This document shows positions 53,573-64,000 of a DNA stretch of 64,000 nucleotides, piece by piece. Under the pieces are notes generated by a model, which did no database searches, had not been told where the DNA came from, and saw only the letters and a list, made by a program, of their open reading frames with translations. The position numbers were made by a program, and so were the translations under genes. The DNA comes from Lepidodermella squamata. Its lineage: Eukaryota; Gastrotricha. Where the stretch lies: the NCBI GenBank assembly GCA_047495785.1, contig JBLDXI010000019.1:2232001-2296000 (forward strand), written 5' to 3'. How positions within the stretch are numbered: position 1 is the first letter of the stretch; each line of letters starts with the position of its first letter.

Positions 53573-56080
53573 CCACTGTTAAAAAAGTCTAAAAGAACAG
53601 AAAATAATTATCAGCTTGGGTCCAGAGTGTACTCGAGGCCAGTAACAGACGGAACGAAATGATTGGAAAGTCACGCGCAGAAATGAAGAAGCGCTGCCGC
53701 TTAGCTCTGAAAAATGCGGAACAGCGTGAAAGATATGCACTGCTATGCACTCACCATTTCGATAGTGCAATAGGTCGAACTTTGCAATGTAACGATTAAT
53801 ATGCAAATGAGTAGCAAAAATAGATACGCGTAACTAGAGCGAAAGTCACGTTTGACGTGGATGATCAAGGATTGAGTGACGACGAGTTGAGACTTGAAAA
53901 ACTTTCATCTACAAAAGCATAAAAGCAACTAAGATGACTAATATGCTGCGCAGATCATGGCGACTTGAAAACTGCTCAAACAACAAACCAGCAAGTTGAT
54001 TGGGTATGGTAAAAGCTCGAGCAGATCCGTCGGGGCGGGGGACCTTTCCAGTATTTTCGCCCAACTTTCCAGTATCCCCTCAAAGTTTCTAAAAGCTAAA
54101 ATAACATTTTGCGCAGACACAAAGTACTATTTCGAAATGTAATTTTTATCGAAATGCAATATTTGTTATTTTTGTAAGTTCAAGACTGGTTTGGCGGGTA
54201 AACGCAAAATGATGAAATCTCCAGATGAGTCATCTCACCTGATCTACATTTTGCCCCACTAACTTACAGGTTTGGCTGTGCTCCAAGCTTTGAAGCTCCA
54301 AGGTCGAGCACAAGCAAAATAAAGCTTCGGCGCGCTAGTTGATGGTCCCGTATACCATATAGCGATACCGTATACCTTGTCCGTTTACTGCGAAAGATTA
54401 ATGAATCACGTTTATCTTGGACACAAAGGGAGAAGAAACGAGAGTTGATACATGAAGCAATGATTGACCTTAATCTGGAATATTCTGTGAGCTCTAAAGA
54501 CTCCCACACGCCATTTGCTGCTGTGAGTATTGATTAAATCTTTTGTTTATTTTGGTGAGGTTTTAAGTAATTACGCGGTAATAAGTTATAAATGGTTAAT
54601 GTTTCGCTGCCAAGAGCCAAGACCGGATAGTATTAGATTGTTCGCCGGATAGTAGCGAATAGTATGAATAGTATAAGCAGTCTTTTGTTCAAACCTTAAA
54701 GGCGGATTTTTAAAGCGGGCGTGGGCGTAAGACATATCTTCAAATTTCAAATAACCTATGGCAATCAGCCCAGATCGGTTTTGCTTCCCAGAGACATTGA
54801 ATACTGACCTTCTGCCCAAAGATGAAAGTTGACATGCTAAGATGCAATAATGACGAGCTCTTTGAGCTTTTAACACCTAAAACAGGGCTATAACTAAGTT
54901 TTGGGTTTCAACTAAATGCTGAGGGATCTCATAACTAAGTTTATAAGCTGTTCAATGGCCATTGAAATTAGAAGCCAATTGAAATTCGATTGGCTAGTTC
55001 TTAGATAAATAGAGTCCATCCGCAATAAGGGCTGATAACTTGCACATGAGTCTCAGTCGAAATTACATTGTGTCCGGGCTTTTTAAGACAAAAAGCCAAA
55101 CATTTATCAGCCCTTTTCTTGCCGACGGTCTCATATGCATCTTGTGGTAAAACGTTGAGAGGTTACAATTGTCATTGCGTGTGGCATGGTTACTAAGGAC
55201 TGCTTGACTTGATCAATCTACAGCTCTGTTGGGAAAGCGGTGTGTATATACGCCTTGGCGACTGTAGTTTCGAGGCTGCTAAGATGCTGTAAGATGATCG
55301 ATTATTACGCTGTATGTAGTTAAGTTGCTATATCAGCTGCCCCAGTGTGTGAGAGGCCTATTTAAGCATACGTGCTATCCTTTAATAATATATGTGCTAT
55401 GCGCCATCGATCTGCCAATTACAAAGATCACTCGCAACCGTATTTTCAAGAATTCAATAAAATAAATTTAAGGTAGGCGATAATTTAGGAAAGAATTTTC
55501 CTCAAGTCTGTGATTCATAGAGTAGATGCAGTTAAAAGCTATATTGCAAACTGTTTTATGAAAGAAACGTAAAACTCGCAAAGCTTCTAAGCCGGGGTTT
55601 ATGCTCTAATGTGTTTTACAGCAATATTAATACTAATAATGTGTTTTCAAATGTTCTAACGACATCTGACCGTAAATATCGCCTACGCACACTAGCGTAT
55701 TCCTGCGCTCTATCGATCCTTTCGCCGTTTTTCCGCGACATGATCAATGAATAATAATTTTGTAAAAGCGAACTGTGAAAAGAAAAAACATTGTGGGAGG
55801 CTTGCATAATGAGCGAAAGATGAGGAGGCGATACAATGAAATCGATAAATTACAAGCTCATTCATGTTGTGGGTACACACGAGATTGCTCTGAGCGATTT
55901 CCCCATGGTTGAGCTGCCAAAAAGCGACGATATTTGTTTTGGATAGCGGCGTTGTGTGCCAATCGATCGCCGCAAAAATTGCCGGACAAACAATGACTAA
56001 TCAAGTGTATCAATTCTGATGATATTTGCTGTCCACCCTGGGACGCTAATATTTTTCTAGGTGCTTGTCAAATTTATAAA
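53573..56080. other. Divergent intergenic region, TENT5 to MND1
   Basis: 2.5 kb with no supported exon or RNA gene. It must contain the promoter of the minus-strand TENT5 and the upstream region of MND1. A TTTTTCTAG at 56052-56060 is the acceptor-like site 20 nt before the MND1 start. Confidence 0.4.
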
Positions 56081-57402
56081 ATGGGAAAAAGAGGCCTGAG
56101 CGTGGACGAAAAGCGGGACAAAATGCTCGATTTCTTTTTCGAGCACAAGGACTTCTTCACGCTGAAAGATCTTGAAAAACGCTGCCCGAAAGAAAAAGGA
56201 ATCATAATGCAGAGCGTGAAAGATATCGTCACTCAACTCGTGAGTGACGGCCTGGTTGATTCCGATAAAATCGGTAATAATCAGCTGAAAAAATTTAAAA
56301 GTGTAATTTATCGTGAATATAGGTACTTCTACGTATTTTTGGGCGTTCCCGAGTAAAGCTGGGCAAAAATTAACACAGCAAGCCGCTGATCTGAAGGTTC
56401 AACTCGGCGAAGCTGAGGCGAAAGAAAAAGAATTGGAAAAAGAGATTGAGGAAGCTAAAAAAGGTTCGTTTTTTAAATATTAGCTTAACCTTTGACGTAG
56501 CTGAGAAAAATGCAAAAACAAACACGCAAAGAGAGAAGTATCAAAAATTGTGAGATTTGCGTTGATAAATTACACTTTCCGATACTTGTGTATGTTTTAT
56601 GTGTGCTCACGCGCAGTCTGATCAAACACGGCAATGAGTTTTCTCATGGCTGTTCGCGATATTTCGATTCACGCACAGCTTCCGATATATCGCGACGCGC
56701 TCTCGCCACCCACGTCAAAATCGATGCTTATAACTTGTATATTACGCGAATGGCTGCAGAAAAAAATGCTATTATATTTATTAGACGCCCTTCGCGGTGC
56801 GTGCGCAGTCAACAATCTGCCGCGCTGCTCTTCTGTGCCAGATATAATACAGTGGGCGCGATTTGGAACTGCAGAAAATTAATAATCTTTCCAACCGAGT
56901 AGTGCGCGCTGATTGTAATCTATTTTTATTTCAACATAAAAAACGGCTGCTTTGGATTTTATTTCACTTAGATGAATCATTGCCAATAAAAGCAATATGA
57001 TGTCACGCTATTTTATGAAGAGTGGGGGCGATGAAGTAATGCGCTTTTATTTTTATTCGAATTCCAGGCCGTGAGCCAAGCGATGACCGCCAGGCTTTAG
57101 TTGATGAGCTGGCTGCTCTGAAGAAGGAAATGGAGAAAGTTCAGGCGGAATTGGCTTCTCACCGTGAAAATGATCCAGCTGCTTTCGATCAAATGAAAAA
57201 TGAAGTCCAAGTGCGTGATAAAAACTTGTTTATTATTTTTATCAACATTAATTTTCGGTCACAGACGGCTATTGATGCGGCAAATCGCTGGACGGATAAC
57301 ATTTTTTCGATGAAGAAGTGGCTGAGCAACAAATTTAACGTCGAAGAAAGCACTCTGAACAAACAGTTCGGAATTCCGTCCGAGATCGACTACATCGAGT
57401 GA
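56081..57402 (+). CDS. MND1: Meiotic nuclear division protein 1
   Basis: Four exons (56081-56273, 56323-56463, 57068-57210, 57265-57402) give 204 residues, against 205 in human. MND1 pairs with HOP2 (PSMC3IP) to stimulate DMC1/RAD51 strand exchange in meiosis. The N-terminal winged helix ([36 protein letters not shown]) runs into the split [13 protein letters not shown] signature across intron 1. A coiled coil follows ([29 protein letters not shown]), then the C-terminal [15 protein letters not shown] and [11 protein letters not shown]. Intron 1 is 49 nt; intron 3 is 54 nt, in frame and stop-free. Its presence shows this animal kept the HOP2-MND1 branch that some ecdysozoans lost. Confidence 0.96.
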
Positions 57403-60400
57403 AAAACAGAACGCGCAGTTTGTTGTTCCCGGTATCTGGTTTTGTAAGCCGAATTTTCGTACATTTACTAGCTATCTAGCCAGACTAAAAATGAATCTCG
57501 CCTTGTGTAATTTTTCTCACATTGATAAATAAATCGGCGATGAACGAGGCGTGATGTCACGTTCTCGGCCGGTTGTGTGCCGCCGATTGTGTATACAAAA
57601 ACACAGTGATAATGCAATAAATCGCAATGAATAACAAATTATCGATGCTATTATTGATATATTCGACAACGGTAACAGCCAAAGATCACGATCGGAAAAA
57701 TTGTATCTGTTATTGGCTCATGAGTTCGCCAGTCCTCGTTCTGCGAAAACACAGTCGCTGAAAGTTCCTTGGCTCTAACCAGGCCAAAAATATGAGTTTC
57801 ACGAGTGAGTTATATATATTTTTATTTTACTGAGAAATATATTTTTCAATTTCATTATCTTTTCCCCACTCATTTCCATAAACGATCGATATTTCTCACG
57901 TCTTTTTAGCTGAGGAAAATTGTTGAAATTACGCGAAAACTTCCTACCAATATTCTAAAAGTATTTTTCGTGCACGTTCTGGTTTGCATGCAAAATTCCT
58001 CATTTTTTACAAAAAAATATAAAGCTAAATGTAAAAGATACAGATGCTTTCCTTATTTATTTGCGTAGTTGGGATTGAAATTTTTTGAGTGTTTGCCCAT
58101 TTACGTCAAATATTTTCCTGCCAAGAATTATATTTAACCAGCTGTGAAAGCTCATTTTAACCCGAACCACACTCTTAGGGTACCCTAGAGTTGCCTGCCT
58201 CCACACCCGCGATGCAATGCAAACACGAAAGCGCGTCATCTCTCGACTTGACTCGCTCGAAAAGCGGAAAAATTCAGCAGCAGAATTGAACGGTTGTGCA
58301 GGAAATTGTTTAGCGTAACTATTTATTGTTATTGCTGCTGCTGTGACGAGGTATCTATACTGGTGTATATAAAATAAATAAATATACCCACGACGACACA
58401 GCCGCAGTTATACACAAAGTAGCGCCACTAGGAAGTTGATATCATGCGTCAAAATGCAACACAAACAGCTCGAAAATGTGATGACTGGCAGCGTTAACTA
58501 ACCCTGCAACAACAATAACAAAAGGCCGGCGGTTTTTACTTGTGATCATCTCGAATAGAACGTCCCTCGTCGCACTCATCGTGAATGCGAAAGCAGATAC
58601 AGCAGCAGCAGAAGCAACAATTTTTGTTATAATATTAATACAGCACCTATGCCCATCTATCAAATAGTCGCGCTAATATACCTACATGATATACATTATT
58701 ATAAACATACGACCTACATTTTTATTAACTAACACAAACTACCGGCGTTGTTGTTGTTGTTGTTGTTGTTATTGTGGTCAAAGTTAGTCGCTGTATATTT
58801 ACTGTTGTTGCGACTGCTGCTGTTGCATATTTTTAGATACGCGCAGTTGTATAGTTGTAGTAGGTAGGCATAGAGCAGTGTAGATATTTTATTTTTAGAA
58901 TCAACAACCGGGCTAATACACTATCTTTTTATCGCGGCTGCTGTTGCTGGTGCGACGTGTATGTAGGATATAGCGCGGGTTATAAACCGCTCTAAACAAC
59001 AAGTGGCACATGTTGTGTTGTGTTGCGGCAGCGACTAGCTACTTCATCACAACAACAGAGAGACCCTTCAAAACATCAGTGCCTGGTTTTTTAACTTCTC
59101 TTTTGTTGCCACTTGACTTATTAATAAGAGACATCCTCTTCAATTTCATCATCTCAAGACGCAAATTTATATGCACCCACCTGTGATGTTATCCTGGAAA
59201 TTAATTAGCGAATAATCTGTTAGCGACTTATTATCTAGAATTTGATTTCAACTCCTTCAGAAGTTTCTGGATTTTTGAGAAATCAAATTTTTCCATGTCA
59301 ACTCAGTCACAGGCGGTGAATTGTCGAGTCGAATAGAATTTTTCGGAATCGCGGAAACTTATCTAAAAAATATTTCTAGAATTGTTCTGAACTTCGGACT
59401 CATTTCGGATTCATTTCGATCCTTATTTGGTTTGATGAAGATTCAACCATATCTTCTCAATAAATCTTGGACCTACGGGGAAAATTGTCAAGACTTTCCA
59501 TTTCATAGATTTTCGAGAAAAATCGAACCAATCGTGCTTTTTACCCATGTTGACACATTTCTGTGGCATTGTAATTTCGAGAATCAATCGGCAACAAAGA
59601 TTTTCGACATCTTTAGCTTCTAGGAAGGATGTTTTAAAACTCGAAGACTTATTCTTAACTTGGCAATTTTCGATATTTTTTCCTATTCGCATCGATTTTC
59701 GGATATTTATTATTACTCACAATCCCATCCGTTGGATCCCCGAATTTCATGATCCATCATGAGGTGGATTTTTAGCTCGAATATTCGATCAAAAAAGTTC
59801 GAACCTATCTTTAGAATTTTTCTTAGCGTTTGCTCTACTTCTGAGACATTCCGACGCAAAATCCTCCAGAATTTTCGGAATTTGTAAATTTTGCCAAATT
59901 TCGAAGTTCATACAGAACAGTTCGATTCAAAATTAATCTTAATTTTAGCCGCTCCAAATTTGTAGCTGAACCTCGGAAAAAATTGCTAAAATTCTTGAGG
60001 ATATTATCGTTTATGGTTAGAATTTCGAATATATTGTAACACAATTCTGCATGATTATTTTACGGTCTCATCATTTCTTTCAGAGCCCGCCCTGGGCTGG
60101 ATTTGACAACATTGGAAAAATAACTTGAAAATTGTTTCAAGTTCATTGTTAGCTTTTGGAATTTGATTCCGCTTTCTCACCAAATTGTTTAAAATTCGGC
60201 ATTCTCGAAAAACCTTGTTTCTCTAATTGGAGCGCTTCTAACTTTTCGTTTGTCATTTAAGGAAACGTTCCATTTTAGTTCAGAGATCAGATTATTATTT
60301 TCATCTCTCGACCTATTAACCGTCGAACGATTATTTTCAACCCTGAATCTTTAGTTTCAACTTGTACTCGCGGATTTGAGAGACGCAGTGAGTTCACTTG

Positions 60401-61040
60401 CAATTCCGTTTTTTAGAATAATAATAATAATACGCACGATAACAACATTAGGAATTACCTGCAATGCACCCCTGTAACTACAAAACGTCTTGAGTGTAAA
60501 AATTGCGTGGCAGAGAAATTCACCCGTTTGCCAAAACTTTTCACCGCATATCCCTTGTATATACCGTCAACTATAATAATAAAACTCGTTGTTTGATGAA
60601 GCAACAGCAGCAGAAGCAGCAGCAGCAACATCAACCAAAGTGGAGCGCTGTTTAGCAGTAGTAGTCAGTCAGTCGCAGTTATATTACCAACACATCTTCA
60701 TCATCATGACCTTCATCGGCCGACAACGACGAGCGAGCGAACGAACAACTCGCTTCTTTGTAAGCCGAAAACACACAGTTACTTACACACTAGATTACAA
60801 AGCCGCGCGCGTTGTCTCCTGTTCTAATACTACTACTACTACTACTACCACGCCGCTTAACAAAATTATAATTGTAAACAAGCACTCGTAAAAAAGATTG
60901 TGTTCAACACTCACTCCTCTAGACACATCATATCATCATTAGGCAGCAAAAAGTTGGCCCTGTGTATTTATCTTTTATACTCACTAATCCGTCGTCGTTT
61001 TTTGTTTATTTTAGTCGATTTTTTTTTCGGGTCGAATTTT
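57403..61040. other. Long non-coding block upstream of the zinc-finger gene
   Basis: No coding exon is supported. It carries (GTT)n at about 58747-58770, scattered CTG/CAG/TGT triplet runs at 58320-58990, (CAG)n at 60602-60632 and (ACT)n at 60828-60848. It may hold 5'UTR exons, introns or enhancers of the downstream zinc-finger gene. TTTATTTTAG at 61005-61014 precedes its ATG by 26 nt. Confidence 0.4.
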
Positions 61041-64000
61041 ATGTTTGAAAGTGCGGCGGGTGGTAACAATCTTCAAACGGCGGCGGCGAATAATAGCAGC
61101 CAGCAGGCGGGCGTGAAGAAAATTGCGCTGTGGAAGCAGCCGCATCGCGATCGGCGCATATTAGCGCGAACTGCGTCGCATCAAACCGCCGCCGCTGCGG
61201 CGACAACGACAACGACGGCTAACGGCTCGAATATGGTGTACAATTGCGACGTTTGCGGCAAGGCGTTCGGTTACTTGTTTTCGATGAAGAAACACCGTGA
61301 GAAACACGCGCCTTTCATATCGGGCGGATCTTTCCAGGTTTGCAATTTCCAAATTTAATCGAATCAACTTCAAATTTGGCTATTTTTGAATCTAAAAAAA
61401 ATTCGGGATTTCGAAAAATTTTCATACAAAATTGTAGACGTAATCGCCTGTTTGGAAACTTTGCTCCGAACCAATTGTCATTTTTGAATAATTTGTTAAG
61501 CAGCAATGATCGAATTACTGAATCAATCTACAAAATTGTGTTCCTATTTCTAAGGTTGAAATGGAATTTTATTTTGTGGAAATTGAACTTGAATTATTTG
61601 GTCGAAATGTTTACTTAATTTTCGCATTTTTAAGCAGTTATTCTGAGAAAATGTTTAGCGTATCTATGAGGCCTCGAGGTCTAAAACCATTTGACGTATA
61701 GGTGTACGCCGTACAGGACCGATTTTTTGCCTGAAAACAATGCCAAAAGATAATGAGGCCAAATTTCCATTTTCGTGCAGTCACTTGTTGATTTTGTATT
61801 ATAAGCGATTTTTAAACGAAGAACTTCCCACAATTTATTTTTGTAGGCGCATGTTTCTGATATGATAATTCAAAATTTTAAAAATAACGGACACATTTCA
61901 AATAAGTCGAGTCACTGTTCAGCATTTAAAAATCTAATTAAAAGAAATCTAGAAAAAATGTAGGATAATCTTTGAGAGAGAGAGGGAGAGAGAAAGCCGT
62001 TTGAAGCCATTTCTAGGCGTCAAATCCCAGTGCTCGACTGGTCTTGGTCGAGTCGAATGACCGGCTCAATAATCAATAATCTGGGGATGTGGTAATGAGA
62101 CCAATCTCTTTTCCATCCGCTTCGCCACAATTTTCGGGTCGAAGGTCAGAGTCAGAATGAGTGTTTTGTTAGTATGAAGCGCTGGGCAGTTTTTAACGCG
62201 ATTGATTTTGTCTTTCAATTTCCGACGTTTCAGTGCGACTTGCGCCATCATCAGGGATAGATGTCAGGTAGAGTCTGGTAGCGTAAGCTTTAGAGCAATT
62301 TTCGACGTTCGACTGAGGATTAATAACGAACGGAGAAAATGAATATCAAGATATTCAACTGCCGAGCGATGTTCGACACTCCGTCCAAGTTGGATTGATT
62401 TTTTGACGACCCGCCGCATCTTTCTAAGCTGATTATGGCATTCTTCGTTGTCGTCGAAGTTCATCTTTGCTGCCAAAGCATATCGCATGTTATTTTGCTG
62501 GAGGAAGCGGATTGTTTCGGCTGCGTTTTTCGAGGTCAGAACCAAGCTGCGATGGGTTTGCCACGACAGCGTAACTTGTTTTTTACGCGATTGTCTTCTT
62601 TGATCGTGATAGTCAAGGCAATAGATGTCAAGTCAAGATGTGTTCAAGGCAATAGAGTCGTAGATCGTCGAGAGAGTTGTAATAGTACAAATGACGATAT
62701 TTCTCTTCATTTGATGCTCGATGTAATACGATCCATTAAGGCAGTCGAACCAAATGTTCATGACGTATCACATGAAGGCGGTCGTGTAAACCTCCATAAT
62801 TTGATCGGCGTTGCTCAGAGAACAGTGTTAGTGCGCGAAAGTATTTCGGCAATGCACCGCAGAATCAGAAAATTAACTTTTCATACCTAGCAAGGGTAAA
62901 AAATGAATAATAAATAATTTTACTATCACGTAACAATAGCGGGAATAAGGGAATCATTTCAAGATTGAGAACTTCAATAAGCCAGGCTCCGACATGTTTC
63001 GGCTTTTTTGGGCCATCTGCAGGGTCTAACAACAAAATTTGAAAAAATCGACTTTCTGTTCCAATGCTTATAATTGAAATTTTTCAAATTTTCACTCGAT
63101 TTTCGCTGTCCTCATATAATATAATCACAAGCTTATTCCGATTAAAAGTTCGAATTTGTGCTCTTTTAGGCCATTTTCTTAGATATTTTTTCTCAATTTT
63201 ATTAACGTTTATTGATTTTATTTTTTAGCCGTCATTTGCGGGCGAAGAGCATCATCTATGCGTTCAATGTAACCGGCTGTTCAGTTGCTACGCGAGTTTG
63301 AAGCGTCATCAACTCACAACCCACACTGAAAACGGTAGTTTTCTATTTCATTTTCAGAATTATTCTAAAATATTCAACATTCGCCCGTTTATTTTCAAGT
63401 CGATATCAATTCTGGCCTTTCTCTTCCCCAGGTCCGGTATTTCATTGCCCCTATTGTCCTTATTCGAACCCATTTTCCTGGCAAGTCAAGCGTCACATCT
63501 ACAAACGCCACGGTCATGAAGAAAGTTATTTTTGTACAAACTGCAAGAAATTTTTCCGAACGGACGCCGAACGCGAGCGCCACGCGTGTTCTTCAACTTC
63601 GAATAGCAACAACCGCTACAAAGCAATGTTACCTATGCCGGCTTCGAACAACCACCAAAACTCATCAGCGAATCACAACGAAGATGAGCCGATTTCCTTC
63701 GCTGGCTACGAAGATCATGACGAAGATTCCGAGTTGATTTCAGTCGACGATGACCGCGATGTGAACGTTGCTAATAGCAGCAGTAATAATAACAACAATC
63801 TGAACGCAGACTCGCGATCTCTAGCCGAGGACGATCAATCGAGAAGTGTTGCAGCTACCTCAGCAAATGGCGACACGCCGTGCATATGCTCGGAATGCGG
63901 CACGTGCCTGCCGTGTTTCGATTCGATGGTCAAGCACCAAGCTACTCATCACCCGCGAAAAGACGGCTCGTTAAATCTTCGAAAATCTTCGCCGAAAGAA
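61041..64000 (+). CDS. C2H2 zinc-finger protein, 5' part, runs off the window
   Basis: Three exons are visible: 61041-61337, 63229-63334 and 63432-64000 (open at the edge). The N-terminus is Ala/Asn/Thr-rich and disordered. Fingers follow: CDVCGKAFGYLFSMKKHREK then H, CVQCNRLFSCYASLKRHQ with a distal His pair, CPYCPYSNPFSWQVKRH, a degenerate CTNCKKFFRTDAERERHAC, then after a long acidic Asp/Glu/Ser/Asn-rich linker another, CSECGTCLPCFDSMVKHQATH. Both introns fall between fingers. It is likely a DNA-binding regulator, but the orthologue cannot be named from this part. Upstream in-frame codons reach 60900 but look like UTR. Intron 1 (1,891 nt) contains a minus-strand ORF fragment. Confidence 0.85.
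62066..62640 (-). pseudogene. Possible ORF remnant with one in-frame stop, in zinc-finger intron 1
   Basis: On the minus strand one frame runs from about 62640 to 62066 with a single internal TGA at 62264-62266. It encodes a basic protein-like sequence (VLTSKNAAETIRFLQQNNM, MRRVVKKSIQLGRS, ALKRRKLKDKINRVK). I do not recognise it. The plus strand has a competing open frame of 151 codons (62435-62890), so this may be chance. Confidence 0.2.

Noticed and set aside
56510-56902. 130-codon frame in MND1 intron 2
   Set aside because: Lies wholly between well-supported MND1 exons, with no conserved motif.
1-64000. tRNA, rRNA or CRISPR features
   Set aside because: No TPsiC-type box with matching arms, no rRNA-like conserved blocks and no spaced direct-repeat array were found by eye. 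A covariance search would be decisive but could not be run.

Overview
This window is nuclear DNA from a small-genome animal. Nearly every protein-coding gene is split by GT-AG introns, several only 49-57 nt long, and the genes are conserved animal or eukaryotic ones: Golgi sulfotransferase, PRDX6, CALML4, cytochrome b5 reductase, ZIP7, NUDT2, CCDC174, POLR3B, RPL31, ZNF593, RECQL, NUP93, a RAMP4/SERP-like protein, COX15, a Rab9-effector-like kelch protein, TENT5, MND1 and a C2H2 zinc-finger protein. I rebuilt the exon chains by hand; all complete spliced models are divisible by three and read through to a stop. The phylum is not resolved. Tight same-strand gene runs, and a pyrimidine-tract AG 9-26 nt upstream of most start codons, suggest an animal that uses spliced-leader trans-splicing and operons (known in nematodes, tunicates, rotifers, flatworms and others).

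Layout. 0-9.3 kb: the 3' part of a carbohydrate sulfotransferase (+), then on the minus strand a hypothetical secreted protein, a four-membrane-span protein and three tandem 1-Cys peroxiredoxin genes. 9.6-16.3 kb (-): CALML4-like, whose 2.75-kb intron holds a decayed array of coiled-coil modules on the other strand, then cytochrome b5 reductase and ZIP7. 17.6-22.8 kb (+): a tandem NUDT2 pair and the ten-exon CCDC174 gene with a pogo-like MITE in an intron. 23.9-29.8 kb (-): RPL31 and POLR3B, with an intronless GPCR gene nested in a POLR3B intron. 30.8-41.4 kb (+): ZNF593, RECQL, NUP93, SERP-like and COX15, all in one direction, the first three separated by only 51 and 44 nt.

41.4-45.0 kb is gene-free and holds two inverted-repeat elements. 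45.0-46.5 kb (+) has two ORFs only 4 nt apart: a protein ending in a CaaX-like box, and a kelch protein with a frameshifted last repeat. 47.1-48.9 kb is a broken DNA-level duplicate of the 3' half of CCDC174. 51.6-53.6 kb (-) is TENT5, 56.1-57.4 kb (+) is MND1, and 61.0-64.0 kb (+) is a zinc-finger gene cut by the window end. Long blocks between them are AT-rich, with simple repeats and no supported gene.

Functionally most genes are housekeeping (RNA polymerase III, ribosome, nuclear pore, heme A synthesis, DNA repair and recombination). The unusual content is the divergent peroxiredoxin cluster, the operon-like organisation, the nested GPCR and the intronic coiled-coil array.
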